A stretch of 64,000 nucleotides of DNA from Littorina saxatilis (GCF_037325665.1 NC_090259.1:33087238-33151237); one strand, 5' to 3'. Shown: positions 33,569 to 45,044, counted from the stretch's first letter. The notes: a model not told the origin generated them from the sequence alone. Numbers and translations: made by a program.

Positions 33569-33985
33569 TTTGCAAAAGTTTCAATGACCTAAAATCGCGT
33601 CACGCTGAGAGTTGTCCCGATTCTGATAGAGTTACCTCTCTTAGACCAGGTCGATTTTTGTCTGCTCTGTAAAAAAGACTTCAATTTGTCTAATTCACTT
33701 CACTAATAACTCTCGCATTCCACACGCATACTGAAAAAAATATGCGCCGATCAATTTGCTTTTTCGCTTGCGTGATCTAATTCAATGGATTGAATAGTGA
33801 CCGGGAGCTGGAGATAGGGACACTGACGCCGCATACCGAAGTTATTATTCATCAGCCATTCATTTCCCTGTGTGACATGGGAGTGACTCTCCCACGCAAG
33901 TGCTTTGTGCCCGCGACAGAAACATGTTTAAGACTTAATTTAGGGACATCAGAACAAGCCAAACGCGAGCCGCAATGTACGTGTG
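33569..33985. other. Upstream region of the DDAH-like gene
   Basis: The probable promoter and 5' UTR of the minus-strand gene. No clear TATA box or initiator that I would defend. Confidence 0.35.
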
Positions 33986-33989
33986 CCCG

Positions 33990-33992
33990 AGT

Positions 33993-34023
<31 letters not shown>

Positions 34024-34195
34024 GATGTGGATGTGGATGTGTGACAGTCAGTGTGGCCGTGTGTGTGTTTGTGTGTAGAGCAATTCCAGGAAAATGAGAA
34101 ACATGCATGATTACATGGAATTTTTCTCTAGTACAGATAATACCCCGACATGTTGTTTTTTCTTTCTTTTTCGATAGAATGTCTGTGATGATGTC
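33990..34195 (+). mobile_element. Family A element, left fragment
   Basis: (TG)n, then GAGCAATTCCAGG and GATGATGTCCGG, matching the 21405 copy from its TG tract to GATGACGTCATATCCGG. It breaks where the CGACA...CTCGA minisatellite starts and resumes at 36184. Confidence 0.55.
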
Positions 34196-34362
34196 CGGTG
34201 TCCGACATAAGCTCGACTGAACGACAAAACGGCCTCGAACGACAAAACCTCGAATGGACATAAGCTCGATGCGACAAAAGCTCGACGCGACATAAGCTCG
34301 AACGACAGAAGCTCGACCGGACAAATGCTCGACGCGATACTAGCTCGATGCGACACAAAGAT
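34196..34362. repeat. Degenerate minisatellite, units like CGACATAAGCTCGA (array 1)
   Basis: About ten units of 13-17 bp: CGACATAAGCTCGA, CGACAAAAGCTCGA, CGACAGAAGCTCGA and CGATACTAGCTCGA. Each unit ends in the near-palindrome AGCTCGA. A short satellite piece at 34797-34843 has the same units. Confidence 0.8.
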
Positions 34363-34923
34363 CATATTTCTCAGTCAACTTTGTCAGTGTGCAGACTCTG
34401 CTCGGTGTCCGAACACCCCCAGAATACAGGACCAAGTGCGCAAAAAGATCCTGTAATCCATGTCAGAAGATTCGTCCAAATGATGGTTAAAAACAACCTC
34501 AGTGCAGCGAACGGAAGCTGAAAACTAAAGGTACATACAGTTCAAACAATCATTCAACTGTATTTATTTGACCTTACACAGACTGTAGGAAGAGGCAAAC
34601 CGTCTCAGTTGAACAATATTTTTCCCCAGGAAGCGACTCCAAGAACACAGAAGACTCGAAGGTGAGTGACGTACCTTGTAGTCTTGACCCAGCATACTTC
34701 CTCCGAAAGCGGCGTATGGCTGCCTAAATGGCGGGGTAAAAACGGTCATACACGTAAAAGCCGTGGGAGTTTCAGCCCATGAACGAACAAACAGACACAA
34801 GATCGAATGGACATAAGCTCGACGCGACAAAAGATCGAACGATGACACACACACATGTTGCTAATCTTGTATAGAGCGATGCTGTCAAAACTGCTTAGAT
34901 GACGTCATATATGGCTGGTTTTT

Positions 34924-35043
34924 TTAGTGTTTTGATATTATAGTTTCGAGCGACAGATTGACTAAATTGTTTGATATCCGCCGGGCCGAACGCGTTGTTT
35001 GGTTTGGCTGCTGTTGTTGTTGTTGTTGTTGACAGTTGTACGG

Positions 35044-35074
<31 letters not shown>

Positions 35075-35205
35075 AAGTACGCTGCTAGATTACACTCACA
35101 CTCGGCTGCGTCTGCAGGTGACCCGTCTGCAGTTTTACTAGATATTACTCGTCCTCGGCATTTGTCCTTTGATTGTGTGCACTTCCAGTAGATCGTCACT
35201 TGTCT
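34924..35205 (-). pseudogene. FLYWCH-like zinc-finger relic followed by glutamine repeats
   Basis: On minus, the frame reads VTIYWKCTQSKDKCRGRVIS, matching the core of FLYWCH zinc fingers (W-x-C ... CxGR). This is followed by an Ala/Cys stretch and two glutamine runs from (TTG)n tracts (about 35011-35075). A stop lies only five codons upstream of the match and no histidine pair closes the finger, so it looks like a fragment. FLYWCH fingers occur in Mutator-like transposases and in host regulators; which this was is undecided. Confidence 0.45.
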
Positions 35206-35706
35206 TTCTTTGCATCAAAATTGAGAGGACTTGGAAAGGACAGCACGTACGTACGTTTCGCCCTGCAGTCCGGACTCCGTGACGAACAGCGAACAACACG
35301 AAGAAGAAGTTTTTTTGACATTTCTAAGACACCCCAAGAATACATTGTATTTAAGTGAACCCGTCCAAACATAACATAGGCTTTCCATTTTGTGTCTTGG
35401 TTACCTCCATGGCGCAGGGAATGTGTGAAGCCGATACGCGACTGGAAATAACAACTCAATTCCGACTGTGCGTGATAGTTTCGATAATTCAAATTCTATC
35501 ACAGTGGTCACACTGTTGACTCGGAGAAACTTTTTTTTCTGAATTGATACTCACAGCAAGCAAACACACAGTCGTCAATTTGCCCGTGCCGCCGGCGTGC
35601 CGCTTACCTAACTTTTTCCAGATAAACAGTCATTCCCAATTAAAACAATAACAATGACAAATCTAAACCCCGACACGATCGTCCCCCTTCTTTTTTCTCT
35701 CTTCGT

Positions 35707-35708
<2 letters not shown>

Positions 35709-35785
<77 letters not shown>

Positions 35786-35812
35786 TCTGTCTCTCTGTCT
35801 CCCTGTCTGTCA

Positions 35813-35887
<75 letters not shown>
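35709..35887. repeat. (CT)n microsatellite
   Basis: About 180 bp of CT dinucleotides with a few TTTC, TGTC and CCTG interruptions. Ser/Leu and Arg/Glu open frames here are repeat shadows. Confidence 0.95.
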
Positions 35888-35890
<3 letters not shown>

Positions 35891-35961
35891 GACAGATTAA
35901 AAAATTTTTTTTTTAAAAACAGACAGGCTAAATAACACTGAGAAGGACACGCACAGACACG

Positions 35962-36183
35962 CCAGTTCGATCTTTTGTTGCGTCGAGCTTTCGTCGTGTC
36001 GAGCTTTTGTCGCATCGAGCTTTTGTCGCGTCGAGCATTTGTACTTGCATGTCCGGTCAAACTTCTGTCGTTCGAGACGCTTATGTCGCGTCGAGCTTTT
36101 GTCGCATCGAGCTTTTGTCATTCGAGCATTTGTCGTTCGAGGTTTTGTCGTTCGAGTATTTGTCGTTCGAGCTTATGTCATGT
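35962..36183. repeat. Degenerate minisatellite, units like TCGAGCTTTTGTCGCG (array 2, inverted)
   Basis: About fourteen units TCGAGCTTTTGTCGC and variants with TATGTC, CATTTGTC or GGTTTTGTC. They are the reverse complement of array 1. Together the arrays bracket 34.2-36.2 kb and both lie at the same point of the interrupted Family A element. Confidence 0.8.
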
Positions 36184-36440
36184 ACCCGATGATGTCATAT
36201 CCGGATTTTTGCCAAAGTTGAGGTCGAACTGTGGTGACCTCATGTTTTAAGGATATTCAATGAAACTTTAGTCAAACATTCTTTGACTCTGTGTGGACAA
36301 TGGTATTGCATTTCACCTCTGAAGCTTAAAAATGTATTGACAAGTTTATTCATTAAAGTTGTCATTAAAATTGTATTATAGGCCTACGCCTCATAAATTC
36401 TTAATCCAAAAATGTATAGGTACGATATGTTTACTCTGAA
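36184..36440 (+). mobile_element. Family A element, right fragment
   Basis: Begins GATGATGTCATATCCGG and continues TTGCCAAAGTTGAGG ... TTGCATTTCACCTCTGAAGC, co-linear with the 21405 copy after its GATGACGTCATATCCGG. Confidence 0.55.
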
Positions 36441-36780
36441 AATGTCATCAGAATGAAACAAAAATCGTTTCATGCAAATTAGGTCTTTTTTGTGTGCAGT
36501 TCGCGCGTGTAAGGATTGGTAGGTGTAATATTGCTTGCCTGTCGGTCTGTCTTCCTCTCTGTGTTTTTGTGTTTGCGTATGTGTCATCCTATATCTGTTT
36601 GGCCTTGATTCACTGAACCTAGTTCAGTTTCGAGATTTACTTTTTACAAAAACACACACAGGTATTCCAAACTGAAGATGTAATTGGAATTGAACATGAA
36701 CAGAAATGTAATGCCTAAAGAAAAGGTTTAGCACAAAATCAGTGGCTTCTGCAATAGGTGGTTAGCCTTTTTATCATCTT
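36441..36780. other. Non-coding, nothing recognised
   Basis: Unique-looking AT-rich sequence before the satellite. Confidence 0.3.
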
Positions 36781-39005
36781 CATCCATACTTTTCTCTTTT
36801 CAGTCTTTTCGGCCTTTATCTTTCCTTTTTCTTTTCTTTATCTTTCCTTTATCTTTTCCTTTATCTTTTCCTTTATCTTTTCCTTTATCTTTTCCTTTAT
36901 CTTTTCCTTTATCTTTTCCTTTTTCTTTCCTTTATCTTTTCCTTTATCTTTCCTTTATCTTTCCTTTATCTTTCCTTTATCTTTTCCTTTATCTTTTCCT
37001 TTATCTTTTCCTTTATCTTTTCCTTTATCTTTTCCTTTTTCTTTCCTTTATCTTTTCCTTTATCTTTTCCTTTATCTTTTCCTTTATCTTTCCTTTATCT
37101 TTTCCTTTATCTTTCCTTTATCTTTCCTTTATCTTTTCCTTTATCTTTCCTTTATCTTTTCCTTTATCTTTCCTTTATCTTTTCCTTTATCTTTCCTTTA
37201 TCTTTTCCTTTATCTTTTCCTTTATCTTTCCTTTATCTTTTCCTTTATCTTTTCCTTTATCTTTTCCTTTATCTTTTCCTTTATCTTTTCCTTTATCTTT
37301 TCCTTTATCTTTTCCTTTATCTTTTCCTTTATCTTTCCTTTATCTTTTCCTTTATCTTTTCCTTTATCTTTCCTTTATCTTTTCCTTTATCTTTTCCTTT
37401 ATCTTTCCTTTATCTTTTCCTTTATCTTTTCCTTTATCTTTCCTTTATCTTTTCCTTTATCTTTCCTTTATCTTTCCTTTATCTTTTCCTTTATCTTTCC
37501 TTTATCTTTTCCTTTATCTTTCCTTTATCTTTTCCTTTATCTTTCCTTTATCTTTTCCTTTATCTTTTCCTTTATCTTTCCTTTATCTTTTCCTTTATCT
37601 TTTCCTTTATCTTTTCCTTTATCTTTTCCTTTATCTTTTCCTTTATCTTTCCTTTATCTTTCCTTTATCTTTCCTTTATCTTTTCCTTTATCTTTTCCTT
37701 TATCTTTCCTTTATCTTTCCTTTATCTTTTCCTTTATCTTTTCCTTTATCTTTCCTTTATCTTTCCTTTATCTTTTCCTTTATCTTTTCCTTTATCTTTC
37801 CTTTATCTTTCCTTTATCTTTCATTTATCTTTTCCTTTATCTTTCCTTTATCTTTTCCTTTATCTTTCCTTTATCTTTCCTTTATCTTTCATTTATCTTT
37901 CCTTTATCTTTTCCTTTTTCTTTCCTTTATCTTTCCTTTATCTTTCCTTTATCTTTTCCTTTATCTTTCCTTTATCTTTCCTTTATCTTTCCTTTATCTT
38001 TCCTTTATCTTTTCCTTTATCTTTCCTTTATCTTTTCCTTTATCTTTCCTTTATCTTTCCTTTATCTTTCCTTTATCTTTTCCTTTATCTTTTCCTTTAT
38101 CTTTCATTTATCTTTTCCTTTATCTTTTCCTTTATCTTTCCTTTATCTTTCCTTTATCTTTCCTTTATCTTTCCTTTATCTTTTCCTTTATCTTTTCCTT
38201 TATCTTTTCCTTTATCTTTCCTTTATCTTTTCCTTTATCTTTTCCTTTATCTTTCCTTTATCTTTCCTTTATCTTTCCTTTATCTTTCCTTTATCTTTTC
38301 CTTTATCTTTCCTTTATCTTTCCTTTATCTTTTCCTTTATCTTTTCCTTTATCTTTTCCTTTATCTTTTCCTTTATCTTTTCCTTTATCTTTCATTTATC
38401 TTTCATTTATCTTTTCCTTTATCTTTCCTTTATCTTTTCCTTTATCTTTCCTTTATCTTTCCTTTCTGTTCTTAACTTTCCTTTATCTTTCCTTTATCTT
38501 TTCCTTTATCTTTCCTTTATCTTTCCTTTCTGTTCTTAACTTTCCTTTATCTTTCCTTTATCTTTTCCTTTATCTTTCCTTTATCTTTCCTTTCTGTTCT
38601 TAACTTTCCTTTATCTTTCCTTTATCTTTTCCTTTATCTTTCCTTTATCTTTCCTTTCTGTTCTTAACTTTCCTTTATCTTTCCTTTATCTTTTCCTTTA
38701 TCTTTCCTTTATCTTTCCTTTCTGTTCTTAACTTTCCTTTATCTTTCCTTTATCTTTTCCTTTATCTTTCCTTTATCTTTTCCTTTATCTTTTCCTTTAT
38801 CTTTTCCTTTTTCTTTCCTTTATCTTTTCCTTTATCTTTTCCTTTATCTTTTCCTTTATCTTTTCCTTTATCTTTTCCTTTCTGTTCTTAGTTTCCTTTA
38901 TCTTTTCCTTTATCTTTCCTTTATCTTTTCCTTTATCTTTTCCTTTATCTTTCCTTTATCTTTTCCTTTATCTTTCCTTTCTGTTCTTAACTTTCCTTTA
39001 ACTTT
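36780..39005. repeat. 2.2-kb satellite of CCTTTATCTTT(T) units
   Basis: Alternating 10- and 11-bp units (CCTTTATCTT, CCTTTATCTTT or with an extra T). From 38466 a higher-order unit of exactly 64 bp marked by CTGTTCTTAAC repeats at 38466, 38530, 38594, 38658 and 38722; later markers are at 38882 and 38981. The array opens a frame of almost 600 codons on plus, which is only Phe/Leu/Ser repeat and not a gene. Confidence 0.95.
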
Positions 39006-39440
39006 CATTCAGCCTGAAAAATCGTAAAGTGTGCGTGTAACAAGCATGCTAGCAATCAATAGTGCTGTCTAGGCAATACTTTAAATCCTGCTAACTCTTT
39101 GTGAAAAGTGTGCCGCTGGGCAATATGTGGCGATGCATCAAAAAAGTATTTTAAATGGCGAAGATTTCCGACATCCTGGTAAATATTTAGGAAAATGCCA
39201 TAGTGAAAACAGATGAGTACACAAATCACTATTTTGATGTAAGTGCGAACACACATGACAGCGTTCGAGATGCTGCTGGAAAGACTAAAGAGTTAGGTCT
39301 AAAGCATGTCGTTGTCGGCACTGAAGTACCCGGGAGACATTTACTTCTGACCCCCCCCCCCCCTCCCCCACCCCTTTCAACTTCTCAACACTATCTTCAG
39401 GCTATCAATTGTTCTACGTTCTTTAGTGGCAGGAATTTTA
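39006..39440. other. Short unique segment with a poly-C tract
   Basis: C-rich run at about 39352-39375; no gene seen. Confidence 0.35.
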
Positions 39441-39443
39441 AAG

Positions 39444-40480
39444 GCACAGTAAGCCTCCCGTAAACCATCACAGATACGGTCAGGCTTTTACACACAGTAC
39501 AAACACCCTTTCATTTAAACACTCACCGATTGAGAACATCCCAGGTGCCCTCCGTAAAGAGCGAACAATTTTCAAAGAATTTATTTTTGCGTGGTTTATC
39601 TTACCCCTGAGCCATCGTGAACCCGTGTGATCCAGTTTCCCTTTTTCACAATGTAGTCGTCAGTTAGTCATTTGAATGCGACTCGATGTCAGCTTATCTA
39701 CAATAGCACGTTTTTATGCACGAAACAAACGGCTGTGGTTCACAAGAACTCTAGCGATGGCTTTTGACTGTTGAGAGGAACGGCGATATGCACTAAACCG
39801 TCGTCTGCTACGACCCTTGCGTGACCCTGTTTCCGGGCTTTTCTTTTTTTCAAACTTTCACAACTTCGAATTGTACTGAGCTTGTCTTGATGAAAAAAGA
39901 ATTCTTTTATGATTAAAGAATGTTTGTGTAACAAGCTGTCAATTTATTATTTAGATTTTAAAAGTTAGGTCTAGCGCAAAAACGCACCACGGTCCAAAAA
40001 CATTCTGATAATCATCGATCCACGGCTATCGCCAGTTTACATCGACAGAATGAGACCCGAAGGGAAGTAACTCATTTTTGACCTGAGTTCAGGATGGGTC
40101 CAACAAGTGTTCGAGACAATCTGCAAAATTAATTCTTTAAAAATTGCTCGCTCTTTACGTAAGGCACCTAGGATGTTCCCGTTTGGTGAGCGTTCAAATG
40201 GAAGGGTGTTTGTACTGTGTGTAAAAGCCTGACAGTATCTGTGATGGTTTACGGGAGGCTTACTGTCCGGGAATATTCATAACAGCCGTCCAGCACCAAA
40301 ACGAGGCGCCATTGTTGTTAAAGACCAAGTCCACGAAAATAAATTCTTTGAAAATTTCTCACGCTCGACAGAAAGCAGCCAGGATGTTCCCGTTCGGTGA
40401 GCGTTCAAATGGAAGTATGCTTGTACTGTATGTAGACGCTCGGGGAGCTCTGTGATGGTTTACGGGAGGCTTACTGTGCC
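39444..40480. mobile_element. Long-terminal-inverted-repeat foldback element (family L) with an extra right end
   Basis: Left end GGCACAGTAAGCCTCCCG; first right end CGGGAGGCTTACTGT at about 40253-40267; a second diverged right end follows and finishes CGGGAGGCTTACTGTGCCT at about 40480. The arms are about 150 bp (TTTACACACAGTACAAACAC ... GAGCG(A)ACAATTTTCAAAG). Same family as 2891-3616. No coding content. Confidence 0.7.
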
Positions 40481-40741
40481 TCTAAGTAGTCTGCATTTAG
40501 TAATTCAGGTGTGAGAAAAGCGCACTACGATATAAACAAAGAAAATCGGGTTTGCAAAAGAATTATCTTTTGTTTTGTCTAACCACGGGCTACTCCATAT
40601 ATGTGCACCACTTGTATGGTGATCACGGAGTGGCTATTCAATCTCTACTTACGTTGACAGCTCCGGCTAACAACCAGTTCTGTTTGGTCAATAGAATGGG
40701 AATTCAGTTCCTGTCAGATTTGAGTGAGGCACTCAACTGAT

Positions 40742-41406
40742 GTCAATCAATCAATCAATATGAGGCTTATATCGCGCGTATTCCGTGGGTACAGTTCTAA
40801 GCGCAGGAATTTTTTTATTTTTTTATTTTTTTATTTTATGCAATTTATATCGCGCACATATTCAAGGCGCAGGGATTTATTTATGCCGTGTGAGATGGAA
40901 TTTTTTTTTTACACAATACATCACGCATTCACATCGGCCAGCAGATCGCAGCCATTTCGGCGCATATCCTACTTTTCACGGCCTATTATTCCAAGTCACA
41001 CGGGTATTTTGGTGGACATTTTTTATCTATGCCTATACAATTTTGCCAGGAAAGACCCTTTTGTCAATCGTGGGATCTTTAACGTGCACACCCCAATGTA
41101 GTGTACACGAAGGGACCTCGGTTTTTCGTCTCATCCGAAAGACTAGCACTTGAACCCACCACCTAGGTTAGGAAAGGGGGGAGAAAATTGCTAACGCCCT
41201 GACAAGTTGTTGCCAAGTTTTATATATTCCAATAAAACCCCGTGAGGGTACATGGAAAATTAAAAAACACAATAAAAACACATTTCATTCAACACCAAAT
41301 AAAAGGAACTAAAACAAAAAGAAATCAGACTATGTACAGAAAAGGGAGTTGAGGGGTGAGGGAGAGCAAAAACAATACAAGAAACAATTCAACAATAATA
41401 ATAATA

Positions 41407-41438
<32 letters not shown>

Positions 41439-42847
41439 TAATAATAATACAAAAAATAATAAAACATTACAAGTGCAAAGTGATTACATACATTTCTTTA
41501 CTATGGGAAATGGGGGGAAGGGAGAGGGGGGGGTGATGGGTGGGTTAACATAAGGACAAAAATACTATTACAAACAACACAAAACAGATAACGGAGTATA
41601 AAGCTAAAACAGTAAAAGAGAATTAAATTTTACTCGCTTCTCAAACAGTCCATGACAAGTGTCATGAACTTTGCGAGTTTTAGCAATAAACTCTTTTTTG
41701 TAGTGGAAAAAAGCTCTCTGAATTTAACTGAATTGGGGCGGACATAATAATAGCACCGTAACAACTGTTTTCTATAATTGATAAAGAAAGGACATACAAA
41801 AATATAATGGAACTCGTCCCCAAGGTCACCTGATGAACATTTGTGACAGATTCTGTCTTGTCTGGGAATACCAAGAGTCCTACCTTTTTGTATAGGCAAT
41901 TTATGATTCAGAGTTCTAAATTTTAAAACAGCGTTTGCTAAATTAACCGGCAGGATGGACAAGTACTTTTCAAACTCAAAATTCTCTTTATACATTCTAT
42001 AATTATAATAAAACTCATTGTTATTTATTTCTGAATGCCAGGTTTGGACAAATTGGTCTTGTAGCCTATTTTTCATCAGTGCTTTGAAAGTATTAAAATA
42101 ACCACCATCCGTTACATTATTGATAGTTTGATTGTGCCAAAAATCACTAAAGCCTAACTCATTTAGAACGCCATGGACAGAAAGCAAAAATTTTGACTTG
42201 TATACACCAGATTCATACATTTTAAACAAAAAACGATATGTCACACAAGAAAGTTTGTCAGAACCATTAGAAAATGCAAGTTTGTACCAAAAATTCAACA
42301 TACGACATTTCGCTTGAATACTTACAGGGAACTGACCTAATTCACCCAAAACCATGTTTGTTGGTGTTGATTTGCCAACTTTCAAAATCATCTTAAAAAA
42401 TCGTATCTGTAATTTGTTAGCTAAATCAGACATGTAAGGGCACCATACTTCAGAACCGTAAAGTAAAATAGGGACCACAGTTTTTTCAAAGAGGTCAATT
42501 TGAACATCAAGAGGCAAAAACAGTTTTCTAGTTTTACATAATAAAGCAAACATGGCCTTGGAGGCACGGTCATACAAATTCTTCTGTGCAACAGTAAATT
42601 TACCATTGTAGCTAAATTTAATACCCAGGTATTGAAAATCATACACAATATCATGTTTCCGACCATTGAATGTAAATGTCGGAACTGTTCTTACTTTCCC
42701 TCTTGAGAAAATCATTACTTTTGTTTTAGTTACATTCAATTTCAAAAACCAATCTTTACAATATCTGTCCATAATATCTAGAGCCAGGGTCGAACTCGCA
42801 ACCTCTCGCTTCCGAGCGCAAGTGCGTTACCACTCGGCCACCCAGTC
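40742..42847 (-). mobile_element. SINE subfamily 1, split by a LINE insertion
   Basis: The tail and body occupy 40742-41203 and the tRNA head occupies 42782-42847 (GGGTGGCCGAGTGGTAAC on minus). Removing the intervening 1.58 kb restores a SINE co-linear with 22588-23097. Confidence 0.85.
41204..42781 (-). mobile_element. 5'-truncated non-LTR retrotransposon (LINE), C-terminal part of reverse transcriptase
   Basis: One open frame at 41630-42772 (380 residues). It starts within the reverse transcriptase at WFLKLNVTKTKVMIFSRGK, the conserved motif after the catalytic YxDD. It continues through the thumb region (VVPILLYGSEVW) to a C-terminal CHKC ... H ... C zinc-knuckle-like motif (GDEFHYIFVCPFF), and ends at a normal stop. 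The catalytic core, endonuclease and ORF1 are absent, as in a typical 5'-truncated insertion. The 3' region (41204-41629) contains AAT/ATT runs and ends TGGCAACAACTTGT without poly-A. It is dead for autonomous movement but undecayed, hence young. Confidence 0.9.
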
Positions 42848-43110
42848 TTCAATGTGATGTGAGATGCATACCAATTGGCTCTTTGTTGTGAAATAAATAT
42901 TCAAGCTCTGGTTAAAGGTACCGTTCGCCCAGTGTAAGCGATCGCGATGTATATGTGCTACAGTAATAGACACATGGTTGAATCCAGTGGGCTGTGATTG
43001 GATCGTCTCATAATTATAGCCCTATTTCAAGACGATCTTTGCAATGTTTTGCACTGAATCAGCAAACTTCCTGTTTCTTACACAACGCCCATTTTATGTA
43101 ATGTTGACTC
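42848..43110. other. Non-coding, nothing recognised
   Basis: Short unique segment between repeats. Confidence 0.3.
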
Positions 43111-43111
43111 G

Positions 43112-43345
43112 AGACATTAAGTTACTTATCTAAAACATCTATTCGCGGACTCTTTTCTAAAATTATCCTTGCTCTCTCAGTATCTATATACACACTCTCC
43201 ATTGCTATCATGTAAGCTTGCTGAAGCTCGCATTTCTCATGATACGCTAACTTTGACCAATATTTTAAGTACTTATCCACTTCGACTCGGTATAAGTACG
43301 AACAGGCTCGGCATGTAACCTCTATACATATACACCATCTCAGAT
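43112..43345. repeat. Diverged relative of the hairpin units at 48-49 kb
   Basis: GCTTGCTGAAGCTCGCATTT and CATGATACGCTAACTTTGACC, then CTCGGCATGTAACCTCT, match the loop and right arm of the hairpins at 48040-48182 and 49078-49224. The left arm is weak here. Confidence 0.55.
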
Positions 43346-43479
43346 CTACCAGGAATTGCCTTGGGATAAGAGCATCATGACGCATGCCCCAAAATAAACA
43401 GCCTGAGTGGGAATGTTTTACAAAACTAATTTGGCAGATGCATAGGTGTCCCCAAGGAAATCAATTCAGAGAAGAAGAA

Positions 43480-44292
43480 ACAAGTCGCGTATGGTGAAAT
43501 TACTACATTTAGTCAAGCTGTGGAACTCACAGAATGAAAGTGAACGTAGTCCGCCGCTAGTGCAAAAGGCAGTGAAAGTGACGAGCCTGTTTGGCGCGGT
43601 AGCGGTTGCGCTGTGCTTCATAGCACGGTTTGCTGTACCTCTCTTCGTTTTAACTTTCTGAGCGTGTTTTTAATCCAAACATATCATATCTATATGTTTT
43701 TGGAATCAGGAACCGACAAGGAATAAGATGAAAGTGTTTTTAAATTGATTTCAAAAATTTAATTTTGATCATAATTTTTATATTTTTAATTTTCAGAGCT
43801 TGTTTTTAATCCAAATATAACATATTTATATGTTTTTGGAATCAGCAAATGATGGAAAATAAGATGAACGTAAATTTGGATCGTTTTATAAAAAAAATAT
43901 TTTTTTTTACAATTTTCAGATTTTTAATGACCAAAGTCATTATTTAGTTTTTAAGCCACCAAGCTGAAATGCAATACCAAAGCCCGGGCTTCATCGAACA
44001 TTACTTGACCAAAATTTCAACCAATTTGGTTGAAAAATGAGGGCGTGACAGTGCCGCCTCAACTTTCACGAAAAGCCGGATATCAAAAAAAATGAAAAAA
44101 ACGTCTGGGGATATCATACCCAGGAACTCTCATGTCAAATTTCATAAAGATCGGTCCAGTAGTTTAGTCTGAATCGCTCTACACACACACACACAGACAC
44201 ACACACACACACACACGCACGCACATACACCACGACCCTCGTCTCGATTCCCCCCTCTACGTTAATACATTTAGTCAAAACTTGACTAAATG
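43480..44292 (-). mobile_element. Family A element, reverse orientation, near full length
   Basis: CAAGTCGCGTATGGTGAAAT to CAAAACTTGACTAAATG, the mirror of 21405-22267, with a CA microsatellite at 44183-44217. Confidence 0.75.
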
Positions 44293-44396
44293 TAAAAAGC
44301 CACTCTGCACAGGAAGCACTTATTATGTTGAATGTTGGTATGCGTCTTAGTGGAACGATGTTATCACTATACGTAAAAGCCTAGACATAATAATTT

Positions 44397-45044
44397 GGTT
44401 GTGGCTACATCCACGGGTCCGTGCCTCGAGTCCCCATGCTATATCCACGGCACTGGCTCGGAACCACTCGGAATCGTTCGGATTTACTCGGCAGTTTAGT
44501 CGTAGCCTCGCCATAGCTGGCACAGTTGGTGCCATATTGTTGAGATGGAAGCGGAGGAAGAAACGATTAGTCAATTTAGTGTCGGCGAAACGTTCAACTC
44601 TTTTGACATCCTACAAACCAAACTGAAAGCCTTTGAGGAGCGCACTCATGTACAGCTTTTAAAACGTTCTTGGAGATCGACAACACTCACTTTAAATAGA
44701 AAGCGTTACTTTGAGCAAGCGACACATGCATCACACTGTATCAAAAATCACCGCAAACTAGGAAAATGCAAATCCCGAATAAACATGGAAGTTTAGCTAA
44801 CGAGGTTCGTATTAAGGAGGGGAAAGTGCTGCTGATCGATCTTTGGACGCTGTATACCACTCATGAAGTTTAACTTTTGATTAAACGTGGAATTTTGACT
44901 TTGATATCTGACAGCTGACGTCCTAGTCATGTCAGTGAAGAACCGAAGGCAGGAAAATGTTGGGCGAGAGTAGCGTCCCTTGAGTCAGTGCCGTGGATAT
45001 AGCACCGGGACTCGAGGCACGGACCCGTGGATGTAGCCACAACC
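44397..45044 (+). mobile_element. Mutator-like element (MULE), 65-bp inverted ends, 9-bp TSD TAATAATTT
   Basis: Terminal inverted repeats of about 65 bp begin GGTTGTGGCTACATCCACGG. Perfect 9-bp duplications TAATAATTT flank both ends (44388-44396, 45045-45053), the length expected for Mutator. A plus frame at 44545-44796 (83 codons) reads ISQFSVGETFNSFDILQTKL ... RKRYFEQA ... CIKNHRKLGKCKSR, resembling the N-terminal FAR1/ZSWIM3-like domain before MULE transposases. It then stops; no DDE catalytic domain remains, so this is an internally deleted element carrying its own gene start. Confidence 0.85.

Noticed and set aside
36758-38539. 593-codon open reading frame on plus
   Set aside because: It is only Phe/Leu/Ser/Pro repeat produced by the CCTTTATCTTT satellite, and the frame depends on exact unit lengths.
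41630-42772. 380-residue intact open frame as a possible host gene
   Set aside because: The motifs LNVTKTKVMIF, LLYGSEVW and the C-terminal CHKC finger show it is the end of a LINE polymerase, and it lies exactly within an insertion in a SINE.
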